Shown one piece after another: positions 49,212 to 61,949 of a stretch of DNA of 64,000 nt. Position numbers and translations under genes: made by a program. Positions within the stretch are counted from its first letter, which is position 1. Every line of letters begins with the position of its first letter. The notes beneath the pieces were generated by a model. It saw only the letters and a list, made by a program, of their open reading frames with translations. It was not told the DNA's origin and did no database searches. Origin of the DNA: Pasteurella oralis (GTDB lineage Bacteria > Pseudomonadota > Gammaproteobacteria > Enterobacterales > Pasteurellaceae); assembly GCF_002850605.1 (NCBI RefSeq), contig NZ_NXGB01000004.1:241306-305305 (forward strand), in the 5' to 3' direction.

Positions 49212-49424
49212 ATTATTTATCCTTTGTTCTGATTGATCAAAATTCGGCATTATTCTAGCACCTCGCAATCGATTGCGTAATTAAAAATAAAAAAATGATA
49301 ATAATTTTTTCGAATGAGCTTAGAAATTATGTTAATGTTGCAGAGAAAGTTTATTCATCTGTTTAACAATCAAAGTTAACTAGAGTAGAATAACTAAACT
49401 TATTACATAGTAGAGGAAGCTTTT

Positions 49425-49643
49425 ATGTCTTTAGAAATTTTAGATCAACTAGAAGAAAAAATTAAACAAGCAGTTGAAACTATTCAATTGCTTCAATTAG
49501 AAATTGAAGAATTAAAAGAAAAAAATAATCAATCACAACAAGCTTACGATGCATTACGCAATGAAAATGAGCAATTAAAGAGTGAACATCAAAACTGGCA
49601 AGAACGTTTACGTTCATTATTAGGTAAAATTGATAACGTTTAA
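49425..49643 (+). CDS. zapB: Cell division protein ZapB
   Basis: A 72-residue, almost entirely coiled-coil protein that joins the divisome through ZapA and helps anchor the Z ring. MSLEILDQLEEKIKQAVETI is the conserved start, followed by heptads rich in L, E, K and Q. AGAGGAAG lies before the ATG. It is transcribed alone and ends at a strong terminator. Confidence 0.93.
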   Translation: MSLEILDQLEEKIKQAVETIQLLQLEIEELKEKNNQSQQAYDALRNENEQLKSEHQNWQERLRSLLGKIDNV

Positions 49644-49656
49644 TTCAATTTTAAAG

Positions 49657-49681
49657 TAAGGCTTAGTCATTCTAAGCCTTA
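49657..49681 (+). terminator. Terminator of zapB
   Basis: A perfect 10-bp stem (TAAGGCTTAG / CTAAGCCTTA) with a 5-base loop followed by TTTTTAG. Confidence 0.9.
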
Positions 49682-49697
49682 TTTTTAGGAAAAAATG

Positions 49698-50141
49698 ATG
49701 AAATCTCAAATTTGTCTTATCACAGGTAGCACTTTAGGTGGTGCTGAATATGTTGCAGAGCATATTGCAGAGGTATTACAGCAACAGGGTTATCCTATCC
49801 ATTTAGAGCATGGTCCTAACCTTACTGATATTATTGAGGAAAAATGTTGGTTAGTTGTCACTTCAACACATGGTGCAGGCGAATTACCTGACAATATCAA
49901 GCCTTTATTTGAACAATTAATGCAGCAAAATATTCCATTAAATGATTTACGTTTTGCGGTGATCGGACTAGGTAACTCGGATTACGATACTTTTTGCTAT
50001 GCAGTAAATCAGGTGGAACAAATATTACTTAGCAAAAAAGCTATACAAATTTGTCCATCCTTAAAGATGGATATGTTACATATTACAGATCCTGAACAAA
50101 CTGCGGAACAGTGGTTACCTACCTTCACTCAACAACTTTAA
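49698..50141 (+). CDS. mioC: FMN-binding protein MioC
   Basis: A 147-residue flavodoxin-like protein; in E. coli it acts as an electron carrier (biotin synthase). The FMN phosphate loop is [17 protein letters not shown] and the second flavin loop [11 protein letters not shown]; the third reads [17 protein letters not shown] 49698 is favoured over 49695 by spacing to AGGA, though both are possible. As in E. coli, the gene lies immediately beside oriC, and its transcription would run toward the origin. Confidence 0.92.
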   Translation: MKSQICLITGSTLGGAEYVAEHIAEVLQQQGYPIHLEHGPNLTDIIEEKCWLVVTSTHGAGELPDNIKPLFEQLMQQNIPLNDLRFAVIGLGNSDYDTFCYAVNQVEQILLSKKAIQICPSLKMDMLHITDPEQTAEQWLPTFTQQL

Positions 50142-50150
50142 TCAATAAAA

Positions 50151-50181
50151 AGTGATAGAAATTATACAAACTCCTATCACT
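50151..50181 (+). terminator. Hairpin after mioC
   Basis: An 8-bp stem (AGTGATAG / CTATCACT) with a 15-base loop followed by a pyrimidine-only tract. It may stop mioC transcripts before they enter oriC. Confidence 0.68.
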
Positions 50182-50182
50182 T

Positions 50183-50218
50183 CTCTTTCTCTTTCTCTTT
50201 CTCTTTCTCTTTCTCTTT
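50183..50218 (+). repeat. Hexanucleotide repeat (CTCTTT)6 beside oriC
   Basis: Six perfect tandem copies of CTCTTT. The tract makes a 38-base run of only pyrimidines with its borders. It sits between the mioC hairpin and the first DnaA box, and no gene reads through it. Confidence 0.95.
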
Positions 50219-50229
50219 CCTCAATCATC

Positions 50230-50640
50230 GTTTTTTTGTTATAAAAAATAATAGTTAGAAAAATTAAATTTCCTGTGGATAACTTCAAATTAATCTGTAA
50301 AAAACCTGTAGTTATACAATGAATAAAATTGTTTTAAATTTAATCTGTGGATAAACCCACTGGTTATACACAAGATATTGATGGTTTAAATCAGAGATCT
50401 TAACATTTTAAAAAAGGATCTAACTTATTCATTAATAACAGAAAGATCACCTTATTCACAATATAAAAGATCCTAATAAAAATAATAATAAGATCTCTTT
50501 ATATAAAAAGATCTTCATCTTATTAGCATGTGATCCAAAACAGGATCTTCTGCTTTTGTTGATCAAAAATGTTGCTTTCAAGCAAAGTCAATTTTCAGTA
50601 GAATAACGCCCCAGTTAATGCGGCTCAACAGATCGCGATG
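50230..50640. other. oriC: Chromosomal replication origin oriC
   Basis: The 526-bp mioC-mnmG gap has the features of an enterobacterial-type origin. Strong DnaA boxes: TGTGGATAA (50274-50282 and 50346-50354, reverse), TTATACACA (50364-50372) and TTATTCACA (50452-50460); weaker TTATACAAT (50312-50320) and TTATTCATT (50425-50433). The mnmG side has AT-rich GATCT 13-mer-like units (50492, 50510, 50544), the likely unwinding element. About ten GATC sites lie between 50396 and 50636, for Dam/SeqA control. Gene order mioC-oriC-mnmG-rsmG-atp is the same as in E. coli. Confidence 0.93.
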
Positions 50641-50667
50641 AAAGACGAAAATTATTAAAAGGTTATT

Positions 50668-52554
50668 ATGTTTTATACTGAAAATTACGATGTGATAGTA
50701 ATTGGTGGTGGTCATGCCGGTACAGAAGCTGCGCTTGCACCAGCAAGAATGGGGCTTAAAACACTATTATTAACACACAATATTGATACTTTAGGTCAAA
50801 TGTCTTGCAATCCAGCAATTGGCGGCATTGGAAAAGGTCATTTAGTCAGAGAAATTGATGCAATGGGTGGTCTAATGGCTACTGCTGCTGATCAAGCAGG
50901 AATCCAATTTCGTACTTTAAACAGCAGTAAAGGTCCTGCAGTACGTGCTACTCGTGCCCAAGCAGACCGTGTGTTATATCGTCAAGCTGTCCGTATTGCA
51001 TTAGAAAATCAAGAAAATCTCGATATTTTTCAACAAGAAGTCACAGATATTATTTTAGAGCAGGATCGAGTAACTGGTGTTGTGACTAAAATGGGGCTGA
51101 AATTTAGAACAAAATCAGTGATCCTGACCGCCGGTACCTTTTTATCTGGCAAGATCCATATTGGTTTAGAAAATTATACTGGTGGACGTGCTGGTGATCC
51201 TGCATCAGTTATGTTAGCTGAACGTTTAAGAGAGCTAAATTTGCGTGTAGATCGTCTAAAAACAGGCACACCACCGCGTATTGATGCACGTACTATTGAT
51301 TTTTCTGTATTAGCCAAACAACATGGTGATAAACAATTACCTGTTTTTTCATTTATGGGATCAGTGGATCAACATCCACAACAGATTCCATGTTTTATTA
51401 CTCATACGAATGAACAAACCCATGAAATGATCCGTAATAATTTAGATCGCAGTCCAATGTATGCTGGGATTATTGAGGGGATTGGTCCACGTTACTGTCC
51501 ATCGATCGAGGATAAAGTAATGCGTTTTTCTGAACGCAACTCACATCAGATCTATCTTGAGCCTGAAGGTTTAACCAGTAATGAAATCTATCCTAATGGG
51601 ATCTCAACGAGCTTGCCTTTTGATGTACAAATGCAGATCGTGAATTCGATGAAAGGAATGGAAAAAGCACGAATCATTAAACCTGGTTATGCTATTGAAT
51701 ATGATTATTTTGATCCACGTGATCTTAAACCAACTTTAGAAACTAGAAGTATTAAAGGTTTATTTTTTGCTGGTCAAATTAATGGAACAACAGGTTATGA
51801 AGAAGCTGCGGCGCAAGGATTGCTTGCGGGGATTAATGCAGGATTATTTGTACAAGAAAAAGAACAATGGTTCCCACGTCGCGATCAAGCTTACATCGGT
51901 GTATTAGTTGATGATCTTTGTACTTTAGGCACAAAAGAACCTTATCGTGTATTTACTTCACGTGCTGAATATCGCTTATTATTACGCGAAGATAATGCAG
52001 ATAGCCGTTTAACACCTATCGCACGTCAATTTGGTTTAATTGATGAAAAACGCTGGGTAAGATTTAACCAGAAAATGGAAAATATTGAATTAGAACGTCA
52101 ACGTTTACGTCAAATTTGGTTGCACCCACGTTCAGAATACCTTACAGAAGCAAATCAAGTATTAAGTAGCCCATTAGTACGCGAAGCGAGTGGTGAGGAT
52201 TTATTACGTCGTCCTGAAATGAATTATCAAATTTTAACTACAATTACACCATTTCAACCTGCAATGGAAGATAAGGAAGCGGTAGAGCAAGTGGAGATTG
52301 CAATTAAATATCAGGGATATATTGAGCATCAACAAGAAGAAATTGAACGTCAAAAGCGTCATGAAAATACAACAATTCCGGATAATTTTGACTATTCGAT
52401 TGTATCGGGGTTATCTAACGAAGTGAGATCAAAATTAGAACAACATCGTCCCGTGTCTATTGGTCAGGCTTCGCGTATTTCAGGTGTCACGCCAGCAGCC
52501 ATCTCAATTTTGCTTGTTAATTTGAAAAAACAAGGGATGTTAAAGCGTGGATAA
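50668..52554 (+). CDS. mnmG: tRNA uridine-5-carboxymethylaminomethyl modification enzyme MnmG (GidA)
   Basis: With MnmE, this FAD enzyme installs the cmnm5 group on U34 of certain tRNAs. The 628 residues match the family (E. coli 629). FAD-binding [20 protein letters not shown] at the N-terminus, [16 protein letters not shown], and conserved cysteine-containing loops ([17 protein letters not shown]) are all intact, as is the C-terminal helical part that binds MnmE ([14 protein letters not shown]). RBS AAGG precedes the ATG by several bases. The origin lies directly upstream. Confidence 0.98.
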   Translation: MFYTENYDVIVIGGGHAGTEAALAPARMGLKTLLLTHNIDTLGQMSCNPAIGGIGKGHLVREIDAMGGLMATAADQAGIQFRTLNSSKGPAVRATRAQADRVLYRQAVRIALENQENLDIFQQEVTDIILEQDRVTGVVTKMGLKFRTKSVILTAGTFLSGKIHIGLENYTGGRAGDPASVMLAERLRELNLRVDRLKTGTPPRIDARTIDFSVLAKQHGDKQLPVFSFMGSVDQHPQQIPCFITHTNEQTHEMIRNNLDRSPMYAGIIEGIGPRYCPSIEDKVMRFSERNSHQIYLEPEGLTSNEIYPNGISTSLPFDVQMQIVNSMKGMEKARIIKPGYAIEYDYFDPRDLKPTLETRSIKGLFFAGQINGTTGYEEAAAQGLLAGINAGLFVQEKEQWFPRRDQAYIGVLVDDLCTLGTKEPYRVFTSRAEYRLLLREDNADSRLTPIARQFGLIDEKRWVRFNQKMENIELERQRLRQIWLHPRSEYLTEANQVLSSPLVREASGEDLLRRPEMNYQILTTITPFQPAMEDKEAVEQVEIAIKYQGYIEHQQEEIERQKRHENTTIPDNFDYSIVSGLSNEVRSKLEQHRPVSIGQASRISGVTPAAISILLVNLKKQGMLKRG

Positions 52555-52571
52555 TCATTGATGAGATAAAT

Positions 52572-53207
52572 ATGAATAAAATATTTTCTTTTTTTTCAAC
52601 ATTTTTTCTGAAAGAAAGCTATTTTCCTGTAGAAATTTTTCCTAAAAAGTTAGATAAAAACTGCAATGATGGCTTAGCTCAGCTTTATGATGAATGTGGA
52701 AATCAACTTGATATTTTGCAACAAGCACTAGAAACGGCTCAACAGCAAAATAAAAATGTATTAATTGTCTATGGGGCTGAATGGTGTCTTTGGGATCATG
52801 TTTTCAATAAATATATACAAGGGAATGTTGGTAAATTTATTTATAAATGGCGCAGTGATACAGGTGAATTTGTTCAACTATGTATGAAAGAAGTAGCAAA
52901 AGTAAGTGACTATCAAGATGCTAAAGCCATCAACAAATTTGTAGCTGAAAATTTTGTTATTGCGCATATTGAGTCTGAAAATACAAATGGTAAAGATGTA
53001 TTAGAGAAAATAGGTATGCCTAATAATATTTACTATTATCCTACTATTATGATTTTAGATGAGAATGGAAAATACACTGAAACTTTGCCTGCAGCAAGTT
53101 TTATTGATGGTTTGCAAGTTCACCAAAGTGGTAATAAAGAATATCGCGGCTATAACCGTAAGATTTTACTTGAACAGTTACAGATCTTAAAAAATACAAT
53201 AAAGTGA
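52572..53207 (+). CDS. Thioredoxin-fold protein of unknown role (WCxW variant)
   Basis: A 211-residue protein that I cannot name. It has a thioredoxin-like core: KNVLIVYGAEWCLWDHVFNKYI resembles the beta strand and active-site helix of thioredoxins, but the usual CxxC is reduced to a single cysteine, C72, with W71 and W74. A cis-proline-like YYYPTIMILDENGKY follows near residue 165. The N-terminus (MNKIFSFFSTFFLKESYF) is hydrophobic and may be a membrane anchor or uncleaved signal. It lies 17 bases after mnmG in a place where most relatives have rsmG directly, so it is probably cotranscribed with mnmG and rsmG. Composition is AT-rich. Confidence 0.7.
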   Translation: MNKIFSFFSTFFLKESYFPVEIFPKKLDKNCNDGLAQLYDECGNQLDILQQALETAQQQNKNVLIVYGAEWCLWDHVFNKYIQGNVGKFIYKWRSDTGEFVQLCMKEVAKVSDYQDAKAINKFVAENFVIAHIESENTNGKDVLEKIGMPNNIYYYPTIMILDENGKYTETLPAASFIDGLQVHQSGNKEYRGYNRKILLEQLQILKNTIK

Positions 53208-53258
53208 AATTATTGTTTTAGCCATTTAATAGTTATCTTTCATTGAAAAATATAAAAA

Positions 53259-53891
53259 ATGCTTGTTATTGAACAAAAATTAACTCAAAAGTTAGAAATT
53301 CTGTTAAAACAGACCGCACTTTCGATAACCGATCAACAAAAAGTGCAGTTAGTAAAGTTAGTTTTGCTTTTACACAAATGGAATAAAGCTTATAACTTGA
53401 CTTCAGTACGTGATCCAATGGAAATGTTAGTCAAGCATATTTTAGACAGTTTGGTTGTTAGTCCTTATTTACAAGGTGAACGTTTTATTGATGTGGGCAC
53501 TGGTCCAGGGCTACCAGGGTTACCTCTGGCAATCATTAATCCAAATAAATATTTTGTATTGTTGGATAGTTTAGGTAAACGGATTAGTTTTATCCGTAAT
53601 GCTGTACGTGAATTAGGAATTACTAATGTTGAGCCTATACTGAGTCGTGTTGAACAATATCAACCAAAACAATTATTTGATGGTGTATTAAGCCGTGCTT
53701 TTGCTTCATTAAAAGATATGACTGATTGGTGTCAACATCTACCAAACCAGCAAGGTTATTTTTATGCATTAAAAGGAATTTATCATCAACAAGAAGTCCT
53801 TGAGTTAGAAACTAGATTTACAGTTAAACAAGTGATTGAATTAAAAGTACCAACCCTTGTGGGAGAAAGGCATTTAGTGATTGTTAAGTAA
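53259..53891 (+). CDS. rsmG: 16S rRNA (guanine-527-N7)-methyltransferase RsmG (GidB)
   Basis: Methylates G527 of 16S rRNA with S-adenosylmethionine; loss gives low-level streptomycin resistance in other bacteria. 210 residues, usual size. [15 protein letters not shown] and the SAM-binding [17 protein letters not shown] (about residue 70) are clear, and [14 protein letters not shown] is conserved later. An uptake core lies in the gene (53323-53331). The ATG is preceded only by a weak binding site. Confidence 0.95.
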   Translation: MLVIEQKLTQKLEILLKQTALSITDQQKVQLVKLVLLLHKWNKAYNLTSVRDPMEMLVKHILDSLVVSPYLQGERFIDVGTGPGLPGLPLAIINPNKYFVLLDSLGKRISFIRNAVRELGITNVEPILSRVEQYQPKQLFDGVLSRAFASLKDMTDWCQHLPNQQGYFYALKGIYHQQEVLELETRFTVKQVIELKVPTLVGERHLVIVK

Positions 53892-53922
53892 GTTTTAAAT
53901 AAATGTTTAAAAAATACAATTT

Positions 53923-53986
53923 TGTGATCTGGTTCACATTTTTTAATTTCTAATCAAACTAAAACTAGCGTATAATCTGGCATAAT
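53923..53986 (+). promoter_or_regulatory. CRP-controlled promoter of the atp operon
   Basis: TGTGATCTGGTTCACA (53923-53938) matches the CRP consensus TGTGA-N6-TCACA at all ten positions. Two -10 candidates follow: TATAAT (53971-53976) and CATAAT (53981-53986). The second would put CRP near -61.5, the class I position. Start is 43 bases or more before atpI. Confidence 0.78.
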
Positions 53987-54028
53987 TTTGTTTTGATTTA
54001 GCTGTTTACCAAGAAAGCAGAATAAATA

Positions 54029-54415
54029 ATGTCTAGAGTAATAGCACAGGCAAAGAAAAAATATAAAAGATCACTCACTATTGAAAGCCTTATTTTGCTT
54101 ATAACAGCACTCATTTTAATGAGTTGGCAATGGCAAATAGCTGCTTCTTTTTATCTTGGTGCGATGGCCATTTTTTTGCCTTATTGTGTTTTTGTATTTT
54201 TAGTTTTTTTTAGAAAAAAACAACAGTTTTCTAATAAAATAACCGATTTTTATTATGGGGAAGGGATTAAATTCCTATTAACGATTGTTTGTATCATAGC
54301 AACCTTCAAACTTTTTTCCTCAATGAAGCCAATAGCATTTTTTAGTGGTTATTTTATTGCGATTGTATTGAATAACATTCTTCCATTTTTGGTTGATAAA
54401 TACTTAAAAATATAG
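54029..54415 (+). CDS. atpI: ATP synthase accessory protein AtpI
   Basis: A 128-residue membrane protein with four hydrophobic segments (about 15-32, 36-55, 73-92, 96-118), the usual topology. AtpI assists assembly of the c-ring and is not part of the finished enzyme. Sequence conservation in this family is low; position at the head of the atp operon is the main support. The start follows GAAAGCAG. Confidence 0.85.
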   Translation: MSRVIAQAKKKYKRSLTIESLILLITALILMSWQWQIAASFYLGAMAIFLPYCVFVFLVFFRKKQQFSNKITDFYYGEGIKFLLTIVCIIATFKLFSSMKPIAFFSGYFIAIVLNNILPFLVDKYLKI

Positions 54416-54437
54416 AATTTTCACAAAATATTATTAA

Positions 54438-55244
<807 letters not shown>

Positions 55245-55270
55245 TTTTTTATAAACAAAACGGACCTTAA

Positions 55271-55555
<285 letters not shown>

Positions 55556-55631
55556 TTGTTGGTTTGCAAATAATGGCAAATAATTACTCATATTGAGTAA
55601 TATAAACAATAATTATTAGGGAGGAGTGGTT

Positions 55632-56102
55632 GTGAATTTAAATGCAACACTAATTGGTCAACTCATTGCTTTTGCAATTTTCGTTACATTTTGTATGAAA
55701 TTTGTTTGGCCACCAATTATTAAAGCGATTGAAGAGCGTCAGCGTGCAATTGCAAATGCGCTTGCATCTGCTGAGGCAGCAAAAAAAGAACAAGCTGATA
55801 CTAAAGCTTTAGTCGAGCAAGAAATCACTGATGCTAAAGTGCGAGCACAACAGATCATTGATTTAGCGAATAAACGCCGTAATGAAATTTTAGAAGAAGT
55901 GAAAGCAGAAGCTGAAGCAACTAAAGCCCAAATTATCGAACAGGGTTATGCTGAAGTTGCTGCTGAACGTAAACGTGTTCAAGAAGAATTACGCGTTAAA
56001 GTTGCATCACTTGCTATTGCTGGTGCTGAGAAAATTGTGGGTCGTACAGTTGATGAAGCGGCAAACAATGACATTATTGATAAATTAGTTGCAGAACTAT
56101 AA
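55632..56102 (+). CDS. atpF: ATP synthase F0 subunit b
   Basis: Peripheral-stalk subunit: one N-terminal membrane segment ([20 protein letters not shown]) and a long charged coiled coil. GTG at 55632 (VNLNATLIG, matching E. coli MNLNAT) follows GGAGGAG and gives the normal 156 residues; GTG at 55626 would add two. The stop is 13 bases before the atpH start. Confidence 0.94.
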   Translation: MNLNATLIGQLIAFAIFVTFCMKFVWPPIIKAIEERQRAIANALASAEAAKKEQADTKALVEQEITDAKVRAQQIIDLANKRRNEILEEVKAEAEATKAQIIEQGYAEVAAERKRVQEELRVKVASLAIAGAEKIVGRTVDEAANNDIIDKLVAEL

Positions 56103-56115
56103 GAAGGTTGGGCTT

Positions 56116-56649
56116 ATGTCAGAATTAACTACAATAGCTCGCCCTTATGCCAAAGCAGCTTTTGATTTTGCAGTAGAGCAAAGTGCGGTTGAAAAATGGA
56201 CAGAAATGTTAAACTTTTCATCTGAATTAATTAAAGATGAAACAATACAAACATTTTTGAATAGTTCATTTTCTGCTCATAAACTTGCTAATACTGTCAT
56301 ATCAATTTGTGGCGACCAGCTTGATCAATATGGGCAAAATCTTATTAGGTTAATGGCTGAAAACAAGCGTTTAACAGTGCTTCCTGCGGTTTATCAAGAA
56401 TTTCAACATTATGTTGAAGAACATCAAAAAATAGTAGAAGTTCAAGTCATATCAGCTCAACCATTAAATGCAGTGCAATCGCAAAAAATTGCCGCAGCAA
56501 TGGAAAAAAGATTAGCTCGTAAAGTTAAATTAAATTGTAGCTTAGATAGCTCATTGATTGCTGGAGTTATTATTCGTACAGATGATTTTGTGATTGATGG
56601 CAGTAGTCGTGGACAACTTGCTCGTCTAGCAAATGAGCTGCAATTATAA
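56116..56649 (+). CDS. atpH: ATP synthase F1 subunit delta
   Basis: Links the peripheral stalk to the top of F1. 177 residues, equal to E. coli. The start at 56116 ([19 protein letters not shown]) is the family N-terminus; a longer frame from 56089 overlaps atpF and has no support. An uptake core lies in the gene at 56181-56189. Confidence 0.95.
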   Translation: MSELTTIARPYAKAAFDFAVEQSAVEKWTEMLNFSSELIKDETIQTFLNSSFSAHKLANTVISICGDQLDQYGQNLIRLMAENKRLTVLPAVYQEFQHYVEEHQKIVEVQVISAQPLNAVQSQKIAAAMEKRLARKVKLNCSLDSSLIAGVIIRTDDFVIDGSSRGQLARLANELQL

Positions 56650-56661
56650 GAGGAATAGAAG

Positions 56662-58203
56662 ATGCAACTAAATTCTACAGAAATTAGTGAATTGATTAAA
56701 AAACGCATTGCCCAATTTGACGTAGTGAGTGAAGCTCGCAATACGGGGACAATTGTTTCTGTGAGTGATGGTATTATCCGCATTCATGGTTTAAGTGAAG
56801 TAATGCAAGGTGAAATGATTGCATTACCAGGTAATCGTTATGCTATGGCACTGAATCTTGAAAGAGATTCTGTAGGTGCGGTAGTAATGGGTCCTTATGC
56901 TGATTTAGCAGAAGGAATGGAAGTTCAATGTACTGGTCGTATCCTAGAAGTACCTGTCGGACGAGGTTTATTAGGTCGTGTAGTAAATACATTAGGTGAA
57001 CCAATCGATGGTAAAGGTGAAATTGCTAATGATGGTTTTTCACCTGTTGAAGTGATTGCGCCAGGCGTTATTGATCGTAAATCTGTTGACCAGCCTGTTC
57101 AAACTGGCTATAAAGCTGTTGACTCAATGGTACCAATCGGTCGTGGTCAACGTGAATTAATTATTGGTGACCGTCAAACAGGTAAAACAGCATTAGCAAT
57201 TGATGCTATTATTAATCAACGTGATTCAGGTATTAAATGTATCTATGTTGCTATCGGTCAAAAAGCTTCAACAATTGCTAACGTAGTGCGTAAATTAGAA
57301 GAGCATGGTGCATTACAAAATACTATTGTTGTTGTTGCTTCAGCATCTGAATCTGCTGCATTACAATACCTTGCACCATATTCTGGTTGTGCAATGGGGG
57401 AGTATTTCCGTGATCGCGGTGAAGATGCATTAATTGTTTATGATGACTTATCAAAACAAGCTGTAGCTTATCGTCAAATTTCATTGTTATTACGTCGTCC
57501 GCCTGGTCGTGAAGCTTTCCCTGGCGATGTTTTCTATTTACATTCTCGCTTACTTGAGCGTGCTTCACGTGTAAATGAAGAATATGTTGAACGTTTTACT
57601 CATGGTGAAGTGAAAGGAAAAACTGGTTCTTTAACTGCACTTCCAATCATTGAAACGCAAGCTGGTGACGTTTCTGCATTCGTTCCAACAAACGTAATTT
57701 CAATTACTGATGGTCAAATTTTCTTAGAATCTAACTTGTTTAACTCAGGCATTCGCCCTGCGGTAAACCCAGGTATCTCGGTATCCCGTGTAGGTGGTTC
57801 TGCACAAACTAAAGTAGTGAAAAAATTAGCTGGTGGTATTCGTACTGCACTTGCTCAATATCGTGAATTAGCTGCTTTTGCTCAATTTGCTTCTGACCTT
57901 GATGATGCAACACGTAAACAATTATCACATGGTCAAAAAGTAACTGAATTATTGAAACAAAAACAATATTCTCCATTATCAGTAGCACAGCAGGCATTAG
58001 TGTTATTTGCAGTGGAATTTGGTTATTTAGATGAAGTTGAATTAGATCGTATTGGTTCATTTGAATCAGCTCTTTTAGAGTATGCTAACCACAACTATGC
58101 AGATTTTATGCGTGAATTAACTCAATCTGGTAATTACGATGATGAAATTAAAGAGTCATTGGCAAACATTTTAGATAGCTTCAAAGCAAATAGTGCGTGG
58201 TAA
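56662..58203 (+). CDS. atpA: ATP synthase F1 subunit alpha
   Basis: Non-catalytic nucleotide-binding subunit, 513 residues. P-loop GDRQTGKTA (about 169), [31 protein letters not shown], and the arginine finger in [17 protein letters not shown] are all present. RBS AGAGGA. It follows atpH by 12 bases. Confidence 0.98.
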   Translation: MQLNSTEISELIKKRIAQFDVVSEARNTGTIVSVSDGIIRIHGLSEVMQGEMIALPGNRYAMALNLERDSVGAVVMGPYADLAEGMEVQCTGRILEVPVGRGLLGRVVNTLGEPIDGKGEIANDGFSPVEVIAPGVIDRKSVDQPVQTGYKAVDSMVPIGRGQRELIIGDRQTGKTALAIDAIINQRDSGIKCIYVAIGQKASTIANVVRKLEEHGALQNTIVVVASASESAALQYLAPYSGCAMGEYFRDRGEDALIVYDDLSKQAVAYRQISLLLRRPPGREAFPGDVFYLHSRLLERASRVNEEYVERFTHGEVKGKTGSLTALPIIETQAGDVSAFVPTNVISITDGQIFLESNLFNSGIRPAVNPGISVSRVGGSAQTKVVKKLAGGIRTALAQYRELAAFAQFASDLDDATRKQLSHGQKVTELLKQKQYSPLSVAQQALVLFAVEFGYLDEVELDRIGSFESALLEYANHNYADFMRELTQSGNYDDEIKESLANILDSFKANSAW

Positions 58204-58228
58204 GTTAACGCTTTAATGGAGAGACAAG

Positions 58229-60489
<2,261 letters not shown>

Positions 60490-60529
60490 TTGCTTCTGAA
60501 AGCAACTAACCAGGCTTGAGGGAGAGTAT

Positions 60530-60958
60530 ATGTCAGTATTTAATTTAAATGTAGTTAGTGCGGAACAGCAAATATTTTCTGGTCCAGTAAAGAGTATTCA
60601 GGCAACGGGTATTGAGGGTGAACTTGGTATTTTAGCAGGTCATACCCCATTACTTACCGCAATTAAACCGGGTATTGTTAAGCTTACTCTTGAAGATGGT
60701 AAAGAAGAAGTTGTTTATGTTTCAGGTGGTTTTTTAGAAGTTCAGCCAAATATCGTTACTGTATTAGCTGATACAGCAATTCGAGGTGATGAACTTGATG
60801 GTGATCTTATTTTAGCTGCGAAAAAACGTGCAGAAGAAAATATTCGTTCTCGTCATGGTGATGCAAATTATGAAATGTTAGCATCTAAACTGTCTAAAGA
60901 ATTAGCAAAACTACGCGCTTATGAATTGACAGAAAAATTAGTAAAAAATAAACGCTAA
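60530..60958 (+). CDS. atpC: ATP synthase F1 subunit epsilon
   Basis: Rotor subunit and internal inhibitor, 142 residues. N-terminal beta-barrel with [23 protein letters not shown]-terminal two-helix region ([10 protein letters not shown]...). Last gene of the atp operon, followed by an uptake core (60963-60971) and a strong terminator. Confidence 0.97.
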   Translation: MSVFNLNVVSAEQQIFSGPVKSIQATGIEGELGILAGHTPLLTAIKPGIVKLTLEDGKEEVVYVSGGFLEVQPNIVTVLADTAIRGDELDGDLILAAKKRAEENIRSRHGDANYEMLASKLSKELAKLRAYELTEKLVKNKR

Positions 60959-60981
60959 TTAGACCGCACTTTGAACACAAC

Positions 60982-61005
60982 AAAGACCACTTATTAGTGG
61001 TCTTT
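60982..61005. terminator. Terminator of the atp operon and tusA
   Basis: A perfect 10-bp stem (AAAGACCACT / AGTGGTCTTT) with a 4-base loop, T-rich on the plus side and A-rich before it; suited to both convergent genes. Confidence 0.9.
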
Positions 61006-61020
61006 TGTTTTCATTGGCAA

Positions 61021-61260
61021 TTATTTTCCTTTTTTCACCCAATACTTAAAGGGTGTTTTTTCTACTTTACTTTTTAATAAAGTATGTTCCATAAATTGGC
61101 AAAAACTTGGAATATCTCTTGTTGTTGCTGGATCATCAGCAATCACTAATAATACTTCCCCATCTTGTAAGTAACGGATATATTTTCTTACCAACATTAC
61201 TGGTTCAGGGCAGCGTAAACCTAAAGTGTCCAATGTTTGAGTAACAGTAATTTCGCTCAT
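61021..61260 (-). CDS. tusA: TusA-family sulfur-carrier protein
   Basis: TusA relays persulfide sulfur from IscS toward tRNA thiolation. 79 residues with the active cysteine C17 in [15 protein letters not shown], and the fold's conserved [13 protein letters not shown]. Convergent with atpC. The family also contains YedF-like paralogues, but size and motif fit TusA. Confidence 0.88.
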   Translation of the reverse strand: MSEITVTQTLDTLGLRCPEPVMLVRKYIRYLQDGEVLLVIADDPATTRDIPSFCQFMEHTLLKSKVEKTPFKYWVKKGK

Positions 61261-61337
61261 GAATTTTATCGTTTTTTGAATAAATTTAAGCGGTATAATA
61301 CATCAAACTCAAATAGCCTAAAAGTTCAATAAACGTA

Positions 61338-61946
61338 ATGATTGAATATAAAATCCCAAAAAGTGCGGTCATTTTTGAAGAAGAAATAAAGAAAAGTCGT
61401 TTTATTACCTATTTGCGTCACGTTGAAGGCATTGTTGAAGCAAAAGCATTTTGGCAAGAAATTAAAGTATTACATCCACATGCTCGCCATCATTGCTGGG
61501 CAGCAGTAGCGGGTTCACCAATAGACTCACAGCAGCTTGGTTTTTCTGATGATGGTGAACCAGCTGGTACAGCAGGTAAACCAATGTTATCAGCATTACA
61601 AGGTAGTCATATTGGTGAAATTAGTGCAGTTGTTGTACGTTATTATGGCGGTGTTTTGTTAGGAACTGGTGGATTAGTACGCGCTTATAATAATGGTGTC
61701 CAACAAGCATTATTACTATTAGAAACAACATTAAAAGTACGACGTGAAAATTATAAAATACAATGTGATTATGGGCAGATTAACTGGTTACAATTATTGT
61801 TTGAAAAATATGAAATATTAGTTAATACTCAGACATTTAGTGAAAGCGTAAAGTTTGAGTTAGGTATTAGAGATGATAAACTGAAGCTCTTTGAACAAGA
61901 AATAATAGAACGTTCGAGCGGACAACTACAATTAGAAAGAGAGTAA
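61338..61946 (+). CDS. yigZ: YigZ family protein (IMPACT fold)
   Basis: A 202-residue protein of the IMPACT/YigZ family with unknown biochemical role. KKSRFITYLRHVEG, HARHHCWAAV, the signature LGFSDDGEPAGTAGKPML and VVVRYYGGVLLGTGGLVRAY are conserved. An uptake core is inside the gene start (61361-61369). As in E. coli, yigZ is followed by trkH and hemG, three bases apart from trkH. Confidence 0.93.
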   Translation: MIEYKIPKSAVIFEEEIKKSRFITYLRHVEGIVEAKAFWQEIKVLHPHARHHCWAAVAGSPIDSQQLGFSDDGEPAGTAGKPMLSALQGSHIGEISAVVVRYYGGVLLGTGGLVRAYNNGVQQALLLLETTLKVRRENYKIQCDYGQINWLQLLFEKYEILVNTQTFSESVKFELGIRDDKLKLFEQEIIERSSGQLQLERE

Positions 61947-61949
61947 TTT

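Noticed and set aside
49212..49424. Fur box (AATGATAATAATTTT) between glpX and zapB
   Set aside because: Match to the 19-bp Fur consensus is weak in this AT-rich gap, and neither gene is an iron gene.
50183..50218. Phase-variable gene driven by the CTCTTT tract
   Set aside because: No reading frame or promoter spans the tract; it lies between a terminator hairpin and oriC.
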